Source: Dactylococcopsis salina PCC 8305
Lineage (GTDB): Bacteria; Cyanobacteriota; Cyanobacteriia; Cyanobacteriales; Rubidibacteraceae
Assembly: GCF_000317615.1 (NCBI RefSeq)
Contig: NC_019780.1
Coordinates: 1,633,840 to 1,697,839 of the forward strand
Reading direction: 5' to 3'
DNA: 64,000 bases
Part shown: one piece after another, positions 1 through 9,544 of the stretch
How positions within the stretch are numbered: the first letter of the stretch is position 1
How the letters are laid out: the number at the start of each line of letters is the position of its first letter
Notes under the pieces: generated by a model
Told to the model about the DNA's origin: nothing
Seen by the model: only the letters and a program-made list of their open reading frames with translations
Database searches by the model: none
Translations under genes and position numbers: made by a program

Positions 1-1
1 A

Positions 2-427
2 TGGGAAAATCCACCGCCTTGGTTAATGCAAGGATTCCCAGGTAAAGTCCGAAAACTTGCTTGGTCTAATTCTTCGCCAACTCATTCTCCTCAAATGGCT
101 GCCGCTTGTATGGAAGGAATTATTCTCTGGCGACAAGACAAAAATGGGGATCAATGGCAAAATACCGTCTTAGAAACTCATCAAGGCTTTGTGAGAGATT
201 TAAGTTTTCATCCCTCAAAACCTTTTTTAGCCTCAGCAGGAGATGATGGTCGAATTATCCTTTGGAACGATGAAAAACCCCTTAAAACCCTGAAAACCAA
301 AATAGGCGGCTTTTCCAGTTTGCAATGGCACAATCAGGGAAATTATTTGGCAGCTGGCACCAGTCATGGGGAAGTTTTAATCTGGGAATGTATAAGTGAA
401 GCCAATATTAAAAAAGGGTTTGGATGA
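2..427 (+). CDS. WD40 repeat protein, C-terminal part (5' end outside window)
   Basis: The reading frame is open to the left edge of the window (codons from base 2), so only the C-terminal ~141 residues are seen. About three WD40 blades are visible. Two carry classic strand endings of the form SAGDDGRIILW and AAGTSHGEVLIW, and a weaker first blade ends in GIILW. WD40 propellers are protein-interaction scaffolds; the partner cannot be told from this fragment. The frame ends at TGA without any further domain. An internal ATG at 26 exists, but the upstream codons keep WD40-like character, so it is not the likely start. Confidence 0.75.
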   Translation, partial: WENPPPWLMQGFPGKVRKLAWSNSSPTHSPQMAAACMEGIILWRQDKNGDQWQNTVLETHQGFVRDLSFHPSKPFLASAGDDGRIILWNDEKPLKTLKTKIGGFSSLQWHNQGNYLAAGTSHGEVLIWECISEANIKKGFG

Positions 428-589
428 TGGGGAGCATTTTGGGTTTGCAAAACGTGCTCAAAAAGCTCAAAATAGAAGCAATCATTGGGTTGAAACTGAG
501 TCACGATGATCTCTGACAAGCCAGCCCTCCCACTTTAGTCACTTTAACCAATTGCGATCGCGCCTTTTTCAGCAAACCCTAATTACGCC

Positions 590-850
590 AACAAGGCTGA
601 AAATCGGAAAGAAATTGCTAGCGCGATCGTGCCAAGACGATACTTAAATCAGCCGGTGAAGACTCTAGAAGCGGTTTTGACAGGACAATTTGAGGATGGC
701 TTGGGAAACTTCCGCGATGAACCCGATCGAATCTTTTTTGATCCCTACCCTTGAAGAAGTTTTGCCCAATGGATTACTACTCAACTTGCACGTTGGGACT
801 ATATCACCTCAAATCCTTATTTGGTAAAACTTTCAGTTTCCCAACAGCAA
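590..850 (+). pseudogene. Remnant of a nitrate/bicarbonate-type ABC transporter substrate-binding protein
   Basis: The 428-982 gap holds no intact gene. From 590 one frame reads as a coherent protein fragment. It includes RRYLNQPVKTLEAVLTGQF, then PDRIFFDPYP, an in-frame TGA at 752-754, and SFAQWITTQLARWDYI. This resembles the C-terminal part of NrtA/CmpA-family periplasmic binding proteins, in which the position of the TGA is commonly Trp or another aromatic. No start codon or N-terminal portion is present. The fragment lies between two ends of a small dispersed element: CAGCAAACCCT at about 570-580 and again near 845-854. Family assignment is from memory of the family pattern; decay is seen directly. 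Confidence 0.5.
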
Positions 851-916
851 ACCCTAGTTAAAAAATGCTATCTTAGTAAAGCCAAATTACCTGTACAAAA
901 ATCGCACATCTAGAGC

Positions 917-973
917 TTCGGGTGTTTTCCCAGAGAAAATTCCCTCTAGGTGGAGGATAAACCCGAAAAGGAG
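917..973 (+). promoter_or_regulatory. Structured leader and ribosome-binding site of rpsB
   Basis: Bases 917-923 (TTCGGGT) can pair with 961-967 (ACCCGAA), enclosing a smaller AGAG/CTCT hairpin. The closing arm abuts the Shine-Dalgarno AAAAGGAGA, which lies about 9 bases before the rpsB ATG. Such a placement could couple folding to translation, as in ribosomal-protein autoregulation. That function is inference. Confidence 0.35.
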
Positions 974-982
974 AACTAAACA

Positions 983-1798
983 ATGGCAGTCATTAGCCTC
1001 AGAGAATTATTAGAGTCTGGCGTTCACTTTGGACACCAAACCCGTCGCTGGCATCCCGCCATGCGTCCCTACATTTACACCGCACGGAATGGCGTGCATA
1101 TTATCGACTTAGTGCAAACCGCACAGTTGATGGAGGAGGCATACAGCTATCTCCAAGATGCCTCCGCAAATGGGCAAAAAGTCTTGTTTGTGGGAACAAA
1201 ACGACAAGCCGCCGGCATCATCGCCCAAGAAGCCAGTCGTTGCGGTGCGTTTTACGTTAACCAACGCTGGTTAGGGGGAATGTTAACCAACTGGGAAACC
1301 ATTAAAACCCGTGTGGAACGTCTGAAAGAATTAGAACGTCTCAAAGAAAGCGGTGCAATGGCACGCCGTCCGAAAAAAGAAGCGGCGGTATTGGGACGAG
1401 AATTAGAAAAACTGCAAAAATACCTCGGTGGCATCAAAATGATGCGTCGTCTTCCTGATATTGTGGTCATCGTTGACCAGCGTCGGGAACATAACGCAAT
1501 TATGGAATGTGAGAAATTAGGCATTCCGATTGTTTCCATGTTGGATACGAACTGTGATCCAGGGTTAGCGGATATTCCCATTCCAGCCAATGATGATGCG
1601 ATTCGATCGGTGAAACTAATTGTTGGTAAACTAGCTGATGCAATCTATGAAGGTCGTCATGGACAATTGGATCAAGAAACTGAAGCCGAGTATGATGAAC
1701 TAGAAGAAGGGATTGGAGAGTACCCAGAATACGAAGAAGAAGAAGAAACTCCTACCGATTCAGAAATGGCAACAGTTGGGGAAAGTGGAGAAGAATAA
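983..1798 (+). CDS. rpsB: 30S ribosomal protein S2
   Basis: This 271-residue protein matches bacterial S2 end to end. It has the N-terminal [17 protein letters not shown] block, the KRQAA and [10 protein letters not shown] motifs, and the [16 protein letters not shown] and DTNCDP core. S2 binds late to the 30S head/body junction and recruits S1. The C-terminal ~45 residues are an added, strongly acidic tail of Glu/Tyr/Asp, a cyanobacterial type of extension. The start follows a good Shine-Dalgarno (AAGGAGAA). The gene is directly upstream of tsf in the conserved rpsB-tsf order with a 99-base gap. Confidence 0.97.
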   Translation: MAVISLRELLESGVHFGHQTRRWHPAMRPYIYTARNGVHIIDLVQTAQLMEEAYSYLQDASANGQKVLFVGTKRQAAGIIAQEASRCGAFYVNQRWLGGMLTNWETIKTRVERLKELERLKESGAMARRPKKEAAVLGRELEKLQKYLGGIKMMRRLPDIVVIVDQRREHNAIMECEKLGIPIVSMLDTNCDPGLADIPIPANDDAIRSVKLIVGKLADAIYEGRHGQLDQETEAEYDELEEGIGEYPEYEEEEETPTDSEMATVGESGEE

Positions 1799-1897
1799 TC
1801 TCCTCTCAATCCCACCAGAAAAGGCTCTCTCTTTTTGATGCAATAACGGTGTTACACTGCTCAAAGATATCCGTTTGTAGAATAAGGAAAAGGTTAG

Positions 1898-2515
1898 ATG
1901 GCGGAAATATCAGCAAAACTGGTTAAAGAGCTGCGCGAAAAAACTGGCGCTGGCATGATGGACTGTAAAAAAGCGCTTGGGGAAAGTGATGGTGATGTGA
2001 CAAAAGCCATAGAATGGTTGCGTCAGAAAGGCATTACTTCTGCCGAGAAAAAACAAGGACGCGCCGCCACAGAAGGGATTATTGACAGTTATATCCACAC
2101 TGGCGGACGCATTGGGGTTTTAGTAGAGGTTAACTGCGAAACCGACTTTGTGGCTCGTCGTGAGGAGTTTCAAACCCTTGTGCGTGACATTGCGATGCAA
2201 GTGGCGGCTTATGGCAATGTAGAATATGTTTCTACTGCCGATGTTCCGAAAGAGATTGTGGAAAGAGAAAAGGAAATTGAAAAAGGGCGGGAAGATTTAC
2301 AAGGAAAACCCGACAATATTAAAGATAAAATTGTTGAAGGACGTATTGATAAGCGTTTGAAAGAGTTATCTTTGTTAGATCAGCCCTTTATCAAAGACCA
2401 AAGTATCACCGTTGATGAATACATTAAACAGGGAATTTCGGTTTTAGGTGAGAATATTCAAGTCAGACGGTTTGCTCGTTTTGTCTTAGGAGAAGGGATG
2501 GAAGAAGAAGAATAA
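1898..2515 (+). CDS. tsf: Elongation factor Ts
   Basis: EF-Ts is the guanine-nucleotide exchange factor for EF-Tu. The 205-residue sequence has the N-terminal UBA-like domain ([18 protein letters not shown], ending in EWLRQKG) and the diagnostic TDFVAR motif at residues 82-87. The core is short, as in cyanobacterial and chloroplast-like forms that lack the extended dimerisation part of E. coli EF-Ts. It is the second gene of rpsB-tsf and is followed by a clear intrinsic terminator at 2553-2592. A GGAAAAGG stretch lies just before the ATG. Confidence 0.96.
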   Translation: MAEISAKLVKELREKTGAGMMDCKKALGESDGDVTKAIEWLRQKGITSAEKKQGRAATEGIIDSYIHTGGRIGVLVEVNCETDFVARREEFQTLVRDIAMQVAAYGNVEYVSTADVPKEIVEREKEIEKGREDLQGKPDNIKDKIVEGRIDKRLKELSLLDQPFIKDQSITVDEYIKQGISVLGENIQVRRFARFVLGEGMEEEE

Positions 2516-2552
2516 ATACTTCTCTACCGATTATTGTTTGTGTTGATTAATT

Positions 2553-2592
2553 AAGGCAAAAGTAAGTGTGAGTGCTGGCTTTTGCCTTTTTT
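2553..2592 (+). terminator. Intrinsic terminator after tsf
   Basis: A ten-base perfect stem, AAGGCAAAAG (2553-2562) with CTTTTGCCTT (2579-2588), is followed by a T-rich run. It closes the rpsB-tsf unit. Confidence 0.8.
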
Positions 2593-2616
2593 CTATAGTT
2601 ATTAATAAATAAAAAT

Positions 2617-3522
2617 ATGGTTAGAGATTTACAACATATTGAAAAAGATTTAGAAAGTTTAGAGAGTCAAGTGAACTCGATCGCGCTACAATTAGAAACA
2701 GTGGGTCAGGAATATATGGAGATTTTAGGAGATACGCTTCAAAAGCAATTAATCTTTTCCGTTTATCAAATTTGCACCCAAGAATATCCCCAAGCCTTTC
2801 TAAATTTATCTCTTTCTCAACAACAACAGTTACAAAAAAAAATACGAGATTTAGGAAAAGAAGCAAAAGACAACCTAAATTTAGGGGGAGAAATCTTAAA
2901 TCAAGTGCAGTTTAACGAGGAAGAATCAGAGAATATCTTATCGGAAGCATGGGAAAGTAATAATAACTCTGAGCCATCATTAAACACAGAAATTAATACC
3001 GAAGCCTTAAAAAAAATCTTACAAGAACAGGAAAAAGAAACTCATCCCATCACTGAAGAAGGTAATCCTGAAAAAGTAATGGCTTGGTCAAGTCTTAGAG
3101 AAGAAGCAACCGTGATGATTTTAGAAAATGTCTCCAGTCAAGCCAATGAAATTTTGCAAGATATGAATGTTTTACCCCAAGATTTACCGAAAGAAATGAT
3201 TGATGCAGCGATTCAGTCTGAGGGCGCAGGTTCAATGAGTAACCGCGCTCCTGGAGTTCTACATTTGATGTTAGAAATGGAACGAAATAAACGACAAGAA
3301 AGAGATGAATCGGAAGAAGAGGAAGTAATGCAATTGACGATTCTTCGTTTGCGGGTTGCAGAGTTGGAATTTGCCGCTCCCAGTTTAAATACAAAACGGA
3401 GAGAATTAAGAAATTTAGAACAGCAGTTACAACAGTTTAATCAGCAGTATCTGAAACTTCACAAAGAACGCTCGATCGCGCAAGCAGAACTTGCCTGGCG
3501 TAGTAGCTGGCACGAAGATTAA
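2617..3522 (+). CDS. Conserved coiled-coil protein of unknown function
   Basis: I do not recognise a named family. The 301-residue protein is hydrophilic and Glu/Gln-rich, with no signal peptide or membrane segment. Residues 1-35 and about 245-290 are heptad-like and likely coiled coil. The C-terminal stretch (ELRNLEQQLQQFNQQYLKL and following) is very regular. The middle (about 90-160) is acidic and low in complexity. The gene lies between the tsf terminator and the convergent psbD-psbC operon. Codon use looks like its neighbours. A structural or regulatory scaffold role would be a guess. Confidence 0.7.
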   Translation: MVRDLQHIEKDLESLESQVNSIALQLETVGQEYMEILGDTLQKQLIFSVYQICTQEYPQAFLNLSLSQQQQLQKKIRDLGKEAKDNLNLGGEILNQVQFNEEESENILSEAWESNNNSEPSLNTEINTEALKKILQEQEKETHPITEEGNPEKVMAWSSLREEATVMILENVSSQANEILQDMNVLPQDLPKEMIDAAIQSEGAGSMSNRAPGVLHLMLEMERNKRQERDESEEEEVMQLTILRLRVAELEFAAPSLNTKRRELRNLEQQLQQFNQQYLKLHKERSIAQAELAWRSSWHED

Positions 3523-3554
3523 CGTTATACCATTTTGGAAAAGTCAAGTAGTCA

Positions 3555-3580
3555 AGTAGGGTGGGCAAGGCAAACCCTAC
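3555..3580 (+). repeat. Dispersed palindrome GTAGGGTGGGCAAGGC family
   Basis: A 25-base imperfect palindrome starts GTAGGGTGGGCAAGGC and ends CAAACCCTAC. It recurs at about 8775-8797, 8812-8837 and (reverse) 34300-34322, always between genes. It is a short dispersed repeat without coding capacity. Confidence 0.7.
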
Positions 3581-3592
3581 AAGCCCATCAAA

Positions 3593-3616
3593 AAACCCCT
3601 CCCGTGAGAGGGGTTT
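3593..3616 (-). terminator. Intrinsic terminator of the psbD-psbC operon
   Basis: A nine-base stem AAACCCCTC/GAGGGGTTT has a six-base loop. Read on the minus strand it is followed by a run of T (GGGGTTTTTTGA), 38 bases after the psbC stop. It may also act weakly for the convergent upstream gene. Confidence 0.75.
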
Positions 3617-3653
3617 CATATTATCTAGAAACAGTTCAGGAAAAGCTCCGAAC

Positions 3654-5036
3654 CTAGTCTAAATCAGGCATGGATAATACTGGCTCAGTTTCACGAGCGA
3701 TACCTTTTTCAAAACCAGCAGCAGCAGCACGAGCGCGACCCGCGTGCCATAAGTGACCAATTAAGAAGAAGAATCCTAAGATGAAGTGAGAACCAGCTAA
3801 CCATTGACGGAGGTTAACGTAGTTGAAGGAGTTGGGTTCAGTAATAATACCACCCACAGAGTTAATCGAACCGTTAGGAGCGTGAGTCATGTACTCAGCA
3901 GCGCGGCGTAATTGCCAAGGCTGAATATCATTTCTGATTTTGTCCACATCCAAACCATTCGGTCCACGTAACGGCTCTAACCAAGGTCCTCGGAAGTCCC
4001 AGAAACGCATGGTTTCACCACCGAGAATAATCTCACCAGTGGGAGAGCGCATTAAGTATTTACCTAAACCAGTGGGACCTTGAGAAGTGGCAATATTTGC
4101 CCCTAAACGTTGGTCACGAGCTAAGAATAAGAAGGCTTGCGCTTGTGATGCTTCTGCGTTGGTCGGACCATAAAACTCACTGGGATAAGCAGTATTATTG
4201 AACCATACCATGGAAGCAGCGACGAAGCCCATTAAAGAGAGCGCACCAAGGCTGTAGGAGAGATATGCTTCACCAGACCAGATGAACGCACGACGCACCC
4301 AACCAAAAGGCTTGGTGAGAATGTGCCAAACACCACCCGCGATGCAAATTAAGCCAACCCAGATGTGACCACCAATGATGTCTTCCATATTGTCAACACC
4401 AATGATCCAACCTTCTCCACCGAAGGGAGAGCTTAGAAGGTAGCCAAAAATCGCAGCGGGGTTAAGGGTGGGGTTATTAATGACACGAACATCACCACCA
4501 CCTGGCGCCCAAGTATCATAAACGCCGCCGAAGAACATTGCTTTGAACACCAGCAGTAACGCACCGATCCCTAAGATGATCAGGTGGAAACCAATAATGC
4601 TGGTCATTTTGTTCTTATCTTTCCAGTCATAACCGAAGAAAGCGGAGTATTCTTCTAAGGTTTCTGGACCACGTACGGCGTGATAAATTCCACCTAAACC
4701 GAGAACGGCGGAGGAAATCAAGTGCAATACGCCAACAACGAAATAAGGGAAAGTATCAATCACTTCTCCACCTGGACCGACACCAAAGCCAAGAGTTCCG
4801 AGGTGAGGGAGAAGGATTAAGCCCTGCTCATACATGGGCTTTTCGGGGACAAAGTGACCGACTTCAAAAAGAGTCATTGCACCTGCCCAGAACACAATCA
4901 AACCAGCGTGGGCGACGTGAGCGCCAAGTAATTTACCAGAAAGATTGATTAAACGAGCGTTACCAGACCACCAGGCGTAACCACTAGATTGTTGATCACG
5001 ACCGGAACCGACATAAGTATTAGAGAGCGTTACCAC
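3654..5036 (-). CDS. psbC: Photosystem II CP43 chlorophyll apoprotein
   Basis: CP43 is the inner antenna of photosystem II and contributes the CP43 Arg near the Mn cluster. The protein has six membrane helices, paired His chlorophyll ligands, the GGETMRFWD lumenal loop-E motif and a conserved C-terminus. I place the start at the GTG at 5036 (460 residues: [16 protein letters not shown]), not at the upstream ATG at 5102. The GTG is the known psbC start, it follows a strong Shine-Dalgarno (GGAGGT) inside psbD, and the extra 22 residues merely translate the end of psbD in another frame. The overlap with psbD is 17 bases, implying translational coupling. Confidence 0.97.
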   Translation of the reverse strand: MVTLSNTYVGSGRDQQSSGYAWWSGNARLINLSGKLLGAHVAHAGLIVFWAGAMTLFEVGHFVPEKPMYEQGLILLPHLGTLGFGVGPGGEVIDTFPYFVVGVLHLISSAVLGLGGIYHAVRGPETLEEYSAFFGYDWKDKNKMTSIIGFHLIILGIGALLLVFKAMFFGGVYDTWAPGGGDVRVINNPTLNPAAIFGYLLSSPFGGEGWIIGVDNMEDIIGGHIWVGLICIAGGVWHILTKPFGWVRRAFIWSGEAYLSYSLGALSLMGFVAASMVWFNNTAYPSEFYGPTNAEASQAQAFLFLARDQRLGANIATSQGPTGLGKYLMRSPTGEIILGGETMRFWDFRGPWLEPLRGPNGLDVDKIRNDIQPWQLRRAAEYMTHAPNGSINSVGGIITEPNSFNYVNLRQWLAGSHFILGFFFLIGHLWHAGRARAAAAGFEKGIARETEPVLSMPDLD

Positions 5037-6081
5037 GTGGCAGTACCTCCTCTGGGAATTCAAATTTCTGATGGGGTTGGTCATCCGGTGCCATCCATGC
5101 ACGGAGACCTTCGTTTAATAAGATGTTTTTAGTGTAGAAGGTTTCAAATTCAGGGTCTTCTGCTGCGCGAATTTCTTGAGACACAAAGTCATACGCACGC
5201 AGGTTTAAGCCTAAACCGACGACTCCCACTGAAGACATCCACAGTCCTGTTACTGGGACAAACAGCATGAAGAAGTGTAACCAACGTTTGTTGGAGAACG
5301 CAATTCCGAAAATCTGACTCCAGAAACGGTTTGCTGTCACCATGGAATAGGTTTCTTCGGCTTGAGTTGGCTCGAAGGCACGGAAGGTGTTGTTGCTGTC
5401 GCCACCTTCATCAAACAGGGTGTTTTCTACGGTCGCGCCGTGAATTGCACAGAGTAACGCACCGCCTAAAATTCCAGCAACTCCCATCATGTGGAAGGGG
5501 TTAAGCGTCCAGTTGTGGAAGCCTTGGAAAAATAGGATGAAACGGAAGATACCTGCAACTCCGAAACTGGGCGCGAAGAACCAGCTAGACTGTCCTAAAG
5601 GATAAAGTAAGAAGACGCTGACGAATACGGCGATCGGACCGGAAAATGCGATCGCGTTATAAGGGCGAATTCCGACTAAACGAGCAATTTCAAACTGACG
5701 AAGCATGAAGCCAATCAGTGCGAAAGCGCCGTGAAGGGCGACAAAGCTCCACAGTCCGCCAGTTTGACACCAGCGAACAAAGTCCCAGTTGGCTTCGGGT
5801 CCCCATAAGAATAATAAGGAGTGTCCGAAAGCATCTGCTGGAGTGGAAACCGCTACGGTCAGGAAGTTACAGCCTTCTAAGTAAGAGCTTGCTAAACCGT
5901 GAGTGTACCAGGAGGTAACAAAGGTGGTTCCAGTGAGCCATCCCCCGATCGCCATGTAGGCGCAAGGGAACAGCAATAAACCAGACCAGCCAATAAAGAC
6001 GAATCTGTCGCGCTTGAGCCAGTCATCGACCAGGTCGAAGACTCCTCTTTGTTGTTGAGCGCGTCCTACTGCAATTGTCAT
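5020..6081 (-). CDS. psbD: Photosystem II reaction centre protein D2
   Basis: D2 binds the special-pair chlorophylls, the pheophytin of the inactive branch, QA and the non-haem iron. The 353-residue sequence is a full-length, highly conserved D2. It begins [13 protein letters not shown] and contains the QA/iron region ([20 protein letters not shown]) and the C-terminal [14 protein letters not shown]. Five transmembrane helices are evident. It is the first gene of psbD-psbC, with an AGAGGA Shine-Dalgarno about 8 bases before the ATG. An ORF-less group II intron lies about 430 bases upstream on the same strand, so the intron may sit in or near its transcript leader. Confidence 0.98.
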   Translation of the reverse strand: MTIAVGRAQQQRGVFDLVDDWLKRDRFVFIGWSGLLLFPCAYMAIGGWLTGTTFVTSWYTHGLASSYLEGCNFLTVAVSTPADAFGHSLLFLWGPEANWDFVRWCQTGGLWSFVALHGAFALIGFMLRQFEIARLVGIRPYNAIAFSGPIAVFVSVFLLYPLGQSSWFFAPSFGVAGIFRFILFFQGFHNWTLNPFHMMGVAGILGGALLCAIHGATVENTLFDEGGDSNNTFRAFEPTQAEETYSMVTANRFWSQIFGIAFSNKRWLHFFMLFVPVTGLWMSSVGVVGLGLNLRAYDFVSQEIRAAEDPEFETFYTKNILLNEGLRAWMAPDDQPHQKFEFPEEVLPRGNAL

Positions 6082-6514
6082 GATTTCAAATCCTCTTGCT
6101 TAATAATTTGCTGCAAGAATGCTAAGTTTTACGTGCTTTTATCTCTTTAGGATAACTTAATCTCACTTAAAGTGTTAAGAAAGTTCCTGCTGAGATGGAA
6201 AAAGTTAATAATGATGACACTACCCTAGAAGTCGCCATTGTTGGGACTTACTTGGTGATAAAGGGAGAGTAGTTAACTTAACCTTTTTTAACAATAGCAC
6301 AAATTTTCCTCATTTTTCGAGTGGATTAGCAGAATTACTTTCAAAAATTGCTGTGATTGGTTCGATCGCAAAGAGGTTCTAGAATGGTCGGGTAGGTCGA
6401 AGCCTTATATCTAGCCTGTCACATCTCAAACCGCCTTGGAGTGTCCATCCGTTCGACTTATTGTGTTAGCCTTTCACCGAGACAGTTATCGGTTCAGATT
6501 TCCACTCTGTACGC
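6082..6514 (-). other. Upstream region of psbD
   Basis: No convincing gene is present in this 433-base stretch. The 120 bases nearest psbD are AT-rich and presumably hold its promoter and leader, although I cannot assign -35/-10 boxes with confidence. The distal ~110 bases, next to the intron 3' end, are GC-richer and fold-prone. They could still belong to the intron as a 3' extension or be exon sequence. A 25-codon ORF at 6195-6272 is not supported. Confidence 0.4.
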
Positions 6515-7441
6515 ATAAGAGGACTTTACCAGAAAAGACTTTCGGCTTCTTTCCCCCCTAAGAACCGAGCGTGCGACTTTCACCGCACTCGGCTCAAGCA
6601 AACCAGACCTTCCCTTACGTCTCTTAGTCACCTGGGGTCAAACCTCCAAATGGATAGGCTCAACTCCTCCCGCAGTTACGTTTGCATTGCTGCATCTAAC
6701 TTTTCCTGCGGTCTTAAGGCAACGTCACTTTTTGGTACTAAGTAACTGATTCACCCGTGTCCAAGTTAGCTCCCCTTTCAGGTGGGGCAAATTTTGAACC
6801 CCTATCCGTCGAGTTATACCCCGAAGGGCTTTCTTCTTGCTTTCGTGTTCCTGCTTGAACCAAGTCCAACTATCGGTTATCCGAAATCAGGTTATCAGAC
6901 AAGGAACTGCACGGAATCAGCAGACGGCATTCGCTTTTTGGACTGTCCCATACCCACTGAGGGATTGTGCCTTCCTTACGGTCAGCCTACTGGTGAGCCA
7001 GACCCCAATGGGCTTACCACGTTCCACATTTGAGAGATGCGCTCAACTTAGGTGGTGTTCTATCCGCCGAGGGTGCTATGGTGTACTAGAGACTCCAATG
7101 CTCGGGAAGACTCCTGACCGTTGCCCTTGACAACCCACATACTTGCTCTCGCTTTCGTGGCTAATCAACCCTGTTTCAATACTCGCTCGGCACATGACCT
7201 TAGCTTACAGGGACAATGGTAACGACGGCTCGTCGAACACTTCACGTTAGTTCACCATATTGAACTTTCCCTAGCACCTATTCCCTTTCTGGCGAGTCAT
7301 AATTAGGATATGGTTACATTTAACTCCCTGCTTTTCCACCCTGCCGTTACCAGCAACGCAGTTGGGAGCGGGAATAGCCTTGTACACTAGGCTAGAGTCT
7401 TTCTGAGGGACTCACTCTAGAAATGCGACATCGTGTCGCAC
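6515..7441 (-). mobile_element. ORF-less group II intron
   Basis: On the minus strand the element begins GTGCGAC at 7441, the group II 5' consensus. It ends with a canonical 34-nt domain V at 6595-6562 (GAGCCGAGTGCGGTGAAAGT, then CGCACGCTCGGTTC) and a domain VI-like hairpin. The 3' boundary near 6515 (...CTCTTAT) is approximate. At about 927 bases there is no reverse transcriptase, and open frames inside are short and unrelated to the RT family. Such introns are spliced and mobilised in trans by maturases of related introns. A full-length intron lies at 49001-51717, but its domain V differs, so it need not be the helper. The insertion point is between ycf4 and psbD, in sense with psbD. Confidence 0.8.
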
Positions 7442-7469
7442 GAACATGATCATTTTATAACAATCCTTT

Positions 7470-8036
7470 ATGAGTGCATCCACAACGGTTCAAGATAGCC
7501 AAGTTTTAACACAAACCATAATTGGCGCCCGTCGTCCTAGTAACTACTTTTGGGCGGTGATCGCAATGATTGGCGGCGTTGGTTTTTTGCTGGCTGGTCT
7601 ATCTAGCTACTTCCAAGTGAATTTACTCATTGTCAGTGATCCCACTGACTTACAATTTATTCCACAAGGAATCGCTTTAACCTTTTACGGGGTAGCCGGT
7701 TCTCTCGTTTCTACTTATCTTTGGTTAGTCGTCCTTTGGGATGTGGGCGGCGGTTATAACCAGTTTGATAAAAACACGAATCAGGTTAAAATTTTTCGTT
7801 GGGGTTATCCTGGCAAAAATCGCCGCATTGAATTGGTCAACAAGCTCAGTGATGTGGAGGCGGTAAAAGCAGAAATTAAAGAGGGCTTAAACCCCACGCG
7901 AGCGCTTTATTTACGAGTGAAAGGACGCAGAAACATTCCTCTGACTCGTGTTGGTGAACCCCTCCCCCTGAGTGAGTTGGAAAACCGAGGTGCAGAATTA
8001 GCTCGTTTTTTAGGTGTTCCCCTAGAAGGAATTTAA
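7470..8036 (+). CDS. ycf4: Photosystem I assembly protein Ycf4
   Basis: Ycf4 is a thylakoid scaffold for photosystem I assembly. The 188 residues have two N-terminal membrane helices (about 25-48 and 64-90), then a cytosolic domain with [10 protein letters not shown], the [12 protein letters not shown] block and the C-terminal [11 protein letters not shown], all typical of the family. The gene starts only 28 bases from the group II intron's 5' end and runs divergently from psbD. The intron therefore lies in the intergenic region the two genes share. A lipoprotein cyclophilin gene follows after 10 bases and is probably cotranscribed. Confidence 0.95.
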   Translation: MSASTTVQDSQVLTQTIIGARRPSNYFWAVIAMIGGVGFLLAGLSSYFQVNLLIVSDPTDLQFIPQGIALTFYGVAGSLVSTYLWLVVLWDVGGGYNQFDKNTNQVKIFRWGYPGKNRRIELVNKLSDVEAVKAEIKEGLNPTRALYLRVKGRRNIPLTRVGEPLPLSELENRGAELARFLGVPLEGI

Positions 8037-8046
8037 AGCAGGACTT

Positions 8047-8757
8047 ATGTTTAGAAATCAATCTTTTTCGCGGTGGCTTAACCCACTGTTTTCAGTGATA
8101 CTTGTTTTCGCTGTTTTCCTTAGTGGCTGTAGTCCAACTCCAGAAAGTAATTCGCAAAATTCACAGGACAATAATACTGTAATGACTGATAATTTACCTC
8201 AACTGAATGGCAAGGCGACGATCGAGCTAATGGTTAAAGGATCACCAATTATGATTGAGGTGAATGGTGACTTAGCACCCGTGACCGCAGGAAACTTTGT
8301 TGATTTGGTACAACGAAAGTTTTATGATGGTTTGAATTTTCATCGCGTGGTGAAAGAACCACAGCCGTTTGTGGTTCAAGGGGGCGATCCCAAAGGAAAT
8401 GGAACGGGAGGCTTTGTGAATCCTGAAAATGGTCAGCGTCGATCGATTCCTCTCGAAATTGTCCCCGCAGGTGCTGAAGAACCAGTTTATGGTAAAACTT
8501 TAGAACAGGCAGGTTTACAGAAAAATCCAGAACTGAAGCACGATCGGGGCGCATTGTCAATGGCTCGATCGCAGATGCCGAACTCCGCATCCTCTCAATT
8601 CTTTATTGCTTTAGCAGATGTTCCCTTTCTCGATGGTGATTATGCTGTATTTGGCTATGTCACCAGTGGGATGGATGTCGTCGATACCATCCAAGTGGGA
8701 GATAAAATTGAATCCGTGAGAGTCGTTTCTGGTGGTGACAATCTTGTGAAAAGTTAA
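8047..8757 (+). CDS. Cyclophilin-type peptidyl-prolyl isomerase, lipoprotein
   Basis: This enzyme would catalyse cis-trans isomerisation of prolyl bonds outside the cytoplasm. Residues 1-28 are a lipoprotein signal with lipobox LSGC (Cys28), followed by a Ser/Asn-rich linker. The cyclophilin domain spans about 55-235. It has [32 protein letters not shown] and the [16 protein letters not shown] signature with the FDGDYAVFG-like [11 protein letters not shown] block. Such proteins are widespread in cyanobacteria, where one relative (TLP40/cyanobacterial cyclophilin) is thylakoid-linked. The gene follows ycf4 closely. Which membrane it is anchored to is not visible from sequence. Confidence 0.9.
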   Translation: MFRNQSFSRWLNPLFSVILVFAVFLSGCSPTPESNSQNSQDNNTVMTDNLPQLNGKATIELMVKGSPIMIEVNGDLAPVTAGNFVDLVQRKFYDGLNFHRVVKEPQPFVVQGGDPKGNGTGGFVNPENGQRRSIPLEIVPAGAEEPVYGKTLEQAGLQKNPELKHDRGALSMARSQMPNSASSQFFIALADVPFLDGDYAVFGYVTSGMDVVDTIQVGDKIESVRVVSGGDNLVKS

Positions 8758-8772
8758 CGATTTCCTCTAGTC

Positions 8773-8904
8773 TTGTAGGGTGGGCAAGGCAAACCTAGTC
8801 TTGTAGTAGTAGTAGGGTGGGCAAGGCAAACCCTACGGTCTATTCCACAATACCTTTTTCGCAAATCCCAAACAACGAATAACAAATAACAAATAACAAA
8901 TAAC
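8773..8904. repeat. Dispersed palindromes plus AACAAAT heptamer run
   Basis: Two copies of the GTAGGGTGGGCAAGGC repeat lie here, separated by GTAGTAGTA. They are followed at 8874-8904 by four tandem heptamers of AACAAAT type. The 193-base gap between the cyclophilin and DUF29 genes holds little else. Confidence 0.7.
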
Positions 8905-8950
8905 GATCTTCAGCGATCTATGAACTTTTTCAAGAAGCACTATTTAATTT

Positions 8951-9406
8951 ATGGCGAATGATATTACAAATCAACTAAAAACACTCTATGAGGTGGATAA
9001 TTATCTTTGGTTACAAGAAACAATTAATCTCCTAAAAAATCAGAATTGGCAAGGATTAGATATAGAAAATTTAATTGAGGAATTAGAAAGTTTGGCGAGA
9101 AGAGACTTAAACAAAGCTAGAAGTCTTTTAAGACAGATTATTATTCACTTGTTATTCTTGCAATTCTGGACAGAAGAGTATGAGAGAAATTATCGTCATT
9201 GGCAAGGAGAAGTTACTGCTTTTCAGGCTGATTTAAATGATCATTTAACGACTACTTTAAAGAATAAGTTAAATCAAGAGTTAGAATCTATTTACCAGAC
9301 TGCTTTAAAAATTGTCTTACAAAAAACAGGTTTATCAGCGAATCAACTTCCTGAAAATTGCCCCTATTCTTTAGAGAAATTATTAGACATCTCAAATGAT
9401 AAATGA
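8951..9406 (+). CDS. DUF29 family protein
   Basis: DUF29 proteins are small, abundant and nearly cyanobacteria-specific, and have no proven function. The 151 residues show the family pattern. It starts with YEVDNYLWLQETINLLKNQ, followed by LDIENLIEELESLARRD and a helical IIHLLFLQFW segment; a shorter helical C-terminal half contains the NCPYSLEKLLD motif. It has no signal peptide. Multiple paralogues per genome are usual, and an accessory, possibly toxin-antitoxin-like, role has been suggested but is unproven. The gene is bordered on both sides by repeats. Confidence 0.85.
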   Translation: MANDITNQLKTLYEVDNYLWLQETINLLKNQNWQGLDIENLIEELESLARRDLNKARSLLRQIIIHLLFLQFWTEEYERNYRHWQGEVTAFQADLNDHLTTTLKNKLNQELESIYQTALKIVLQKTGLSANQLPENCPYSLEKLLDISNDK

Positions 9407-9428
9407 TATGAAATACAAAAAAGCCTGC

Positions 9429-9516
9429 TACAAACCGATTACCTGATTCCCCCCTTCCAAAGGCTACAAACCGATTACCTGATTCCCCCCTTCCAAAGGG
9501 GGGTTAGGGGGGATTA
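9429..9516. repeat. Tandem pair of a 36-bp unit ending in a G/C palindrome
   Basis: The unit CTACAAACCGATTACCTGAT, then TCCCCCCTTCCAAAGG, occurs twice in direct tandem. The second copy continues into the dispersed palindrome CCCCCCTTCCAAAGGGGGGT, then TAGGGGGGATT. The latter family recurs at about 16010-16055, 18683-18712, 21979-22042, 34263-34293 and 51768-51800. Confidence 0.75.
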
Positions 9517-9544
9517 TTCGTAGAAATCATGTTTAGGATTTCAT

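Noticed and set aside
6195-6272. 25-codon ORF upstream of psbD on the plus strand
   Set aside because: Short, no ribosome site, no recognisable pattern.
6782-7130. Two overlapping frames inside the ORF-less intron
   Set aside because: They lie antisense to the intron RNA, lack ribosome sites and do not resemble RT or endonuclease.
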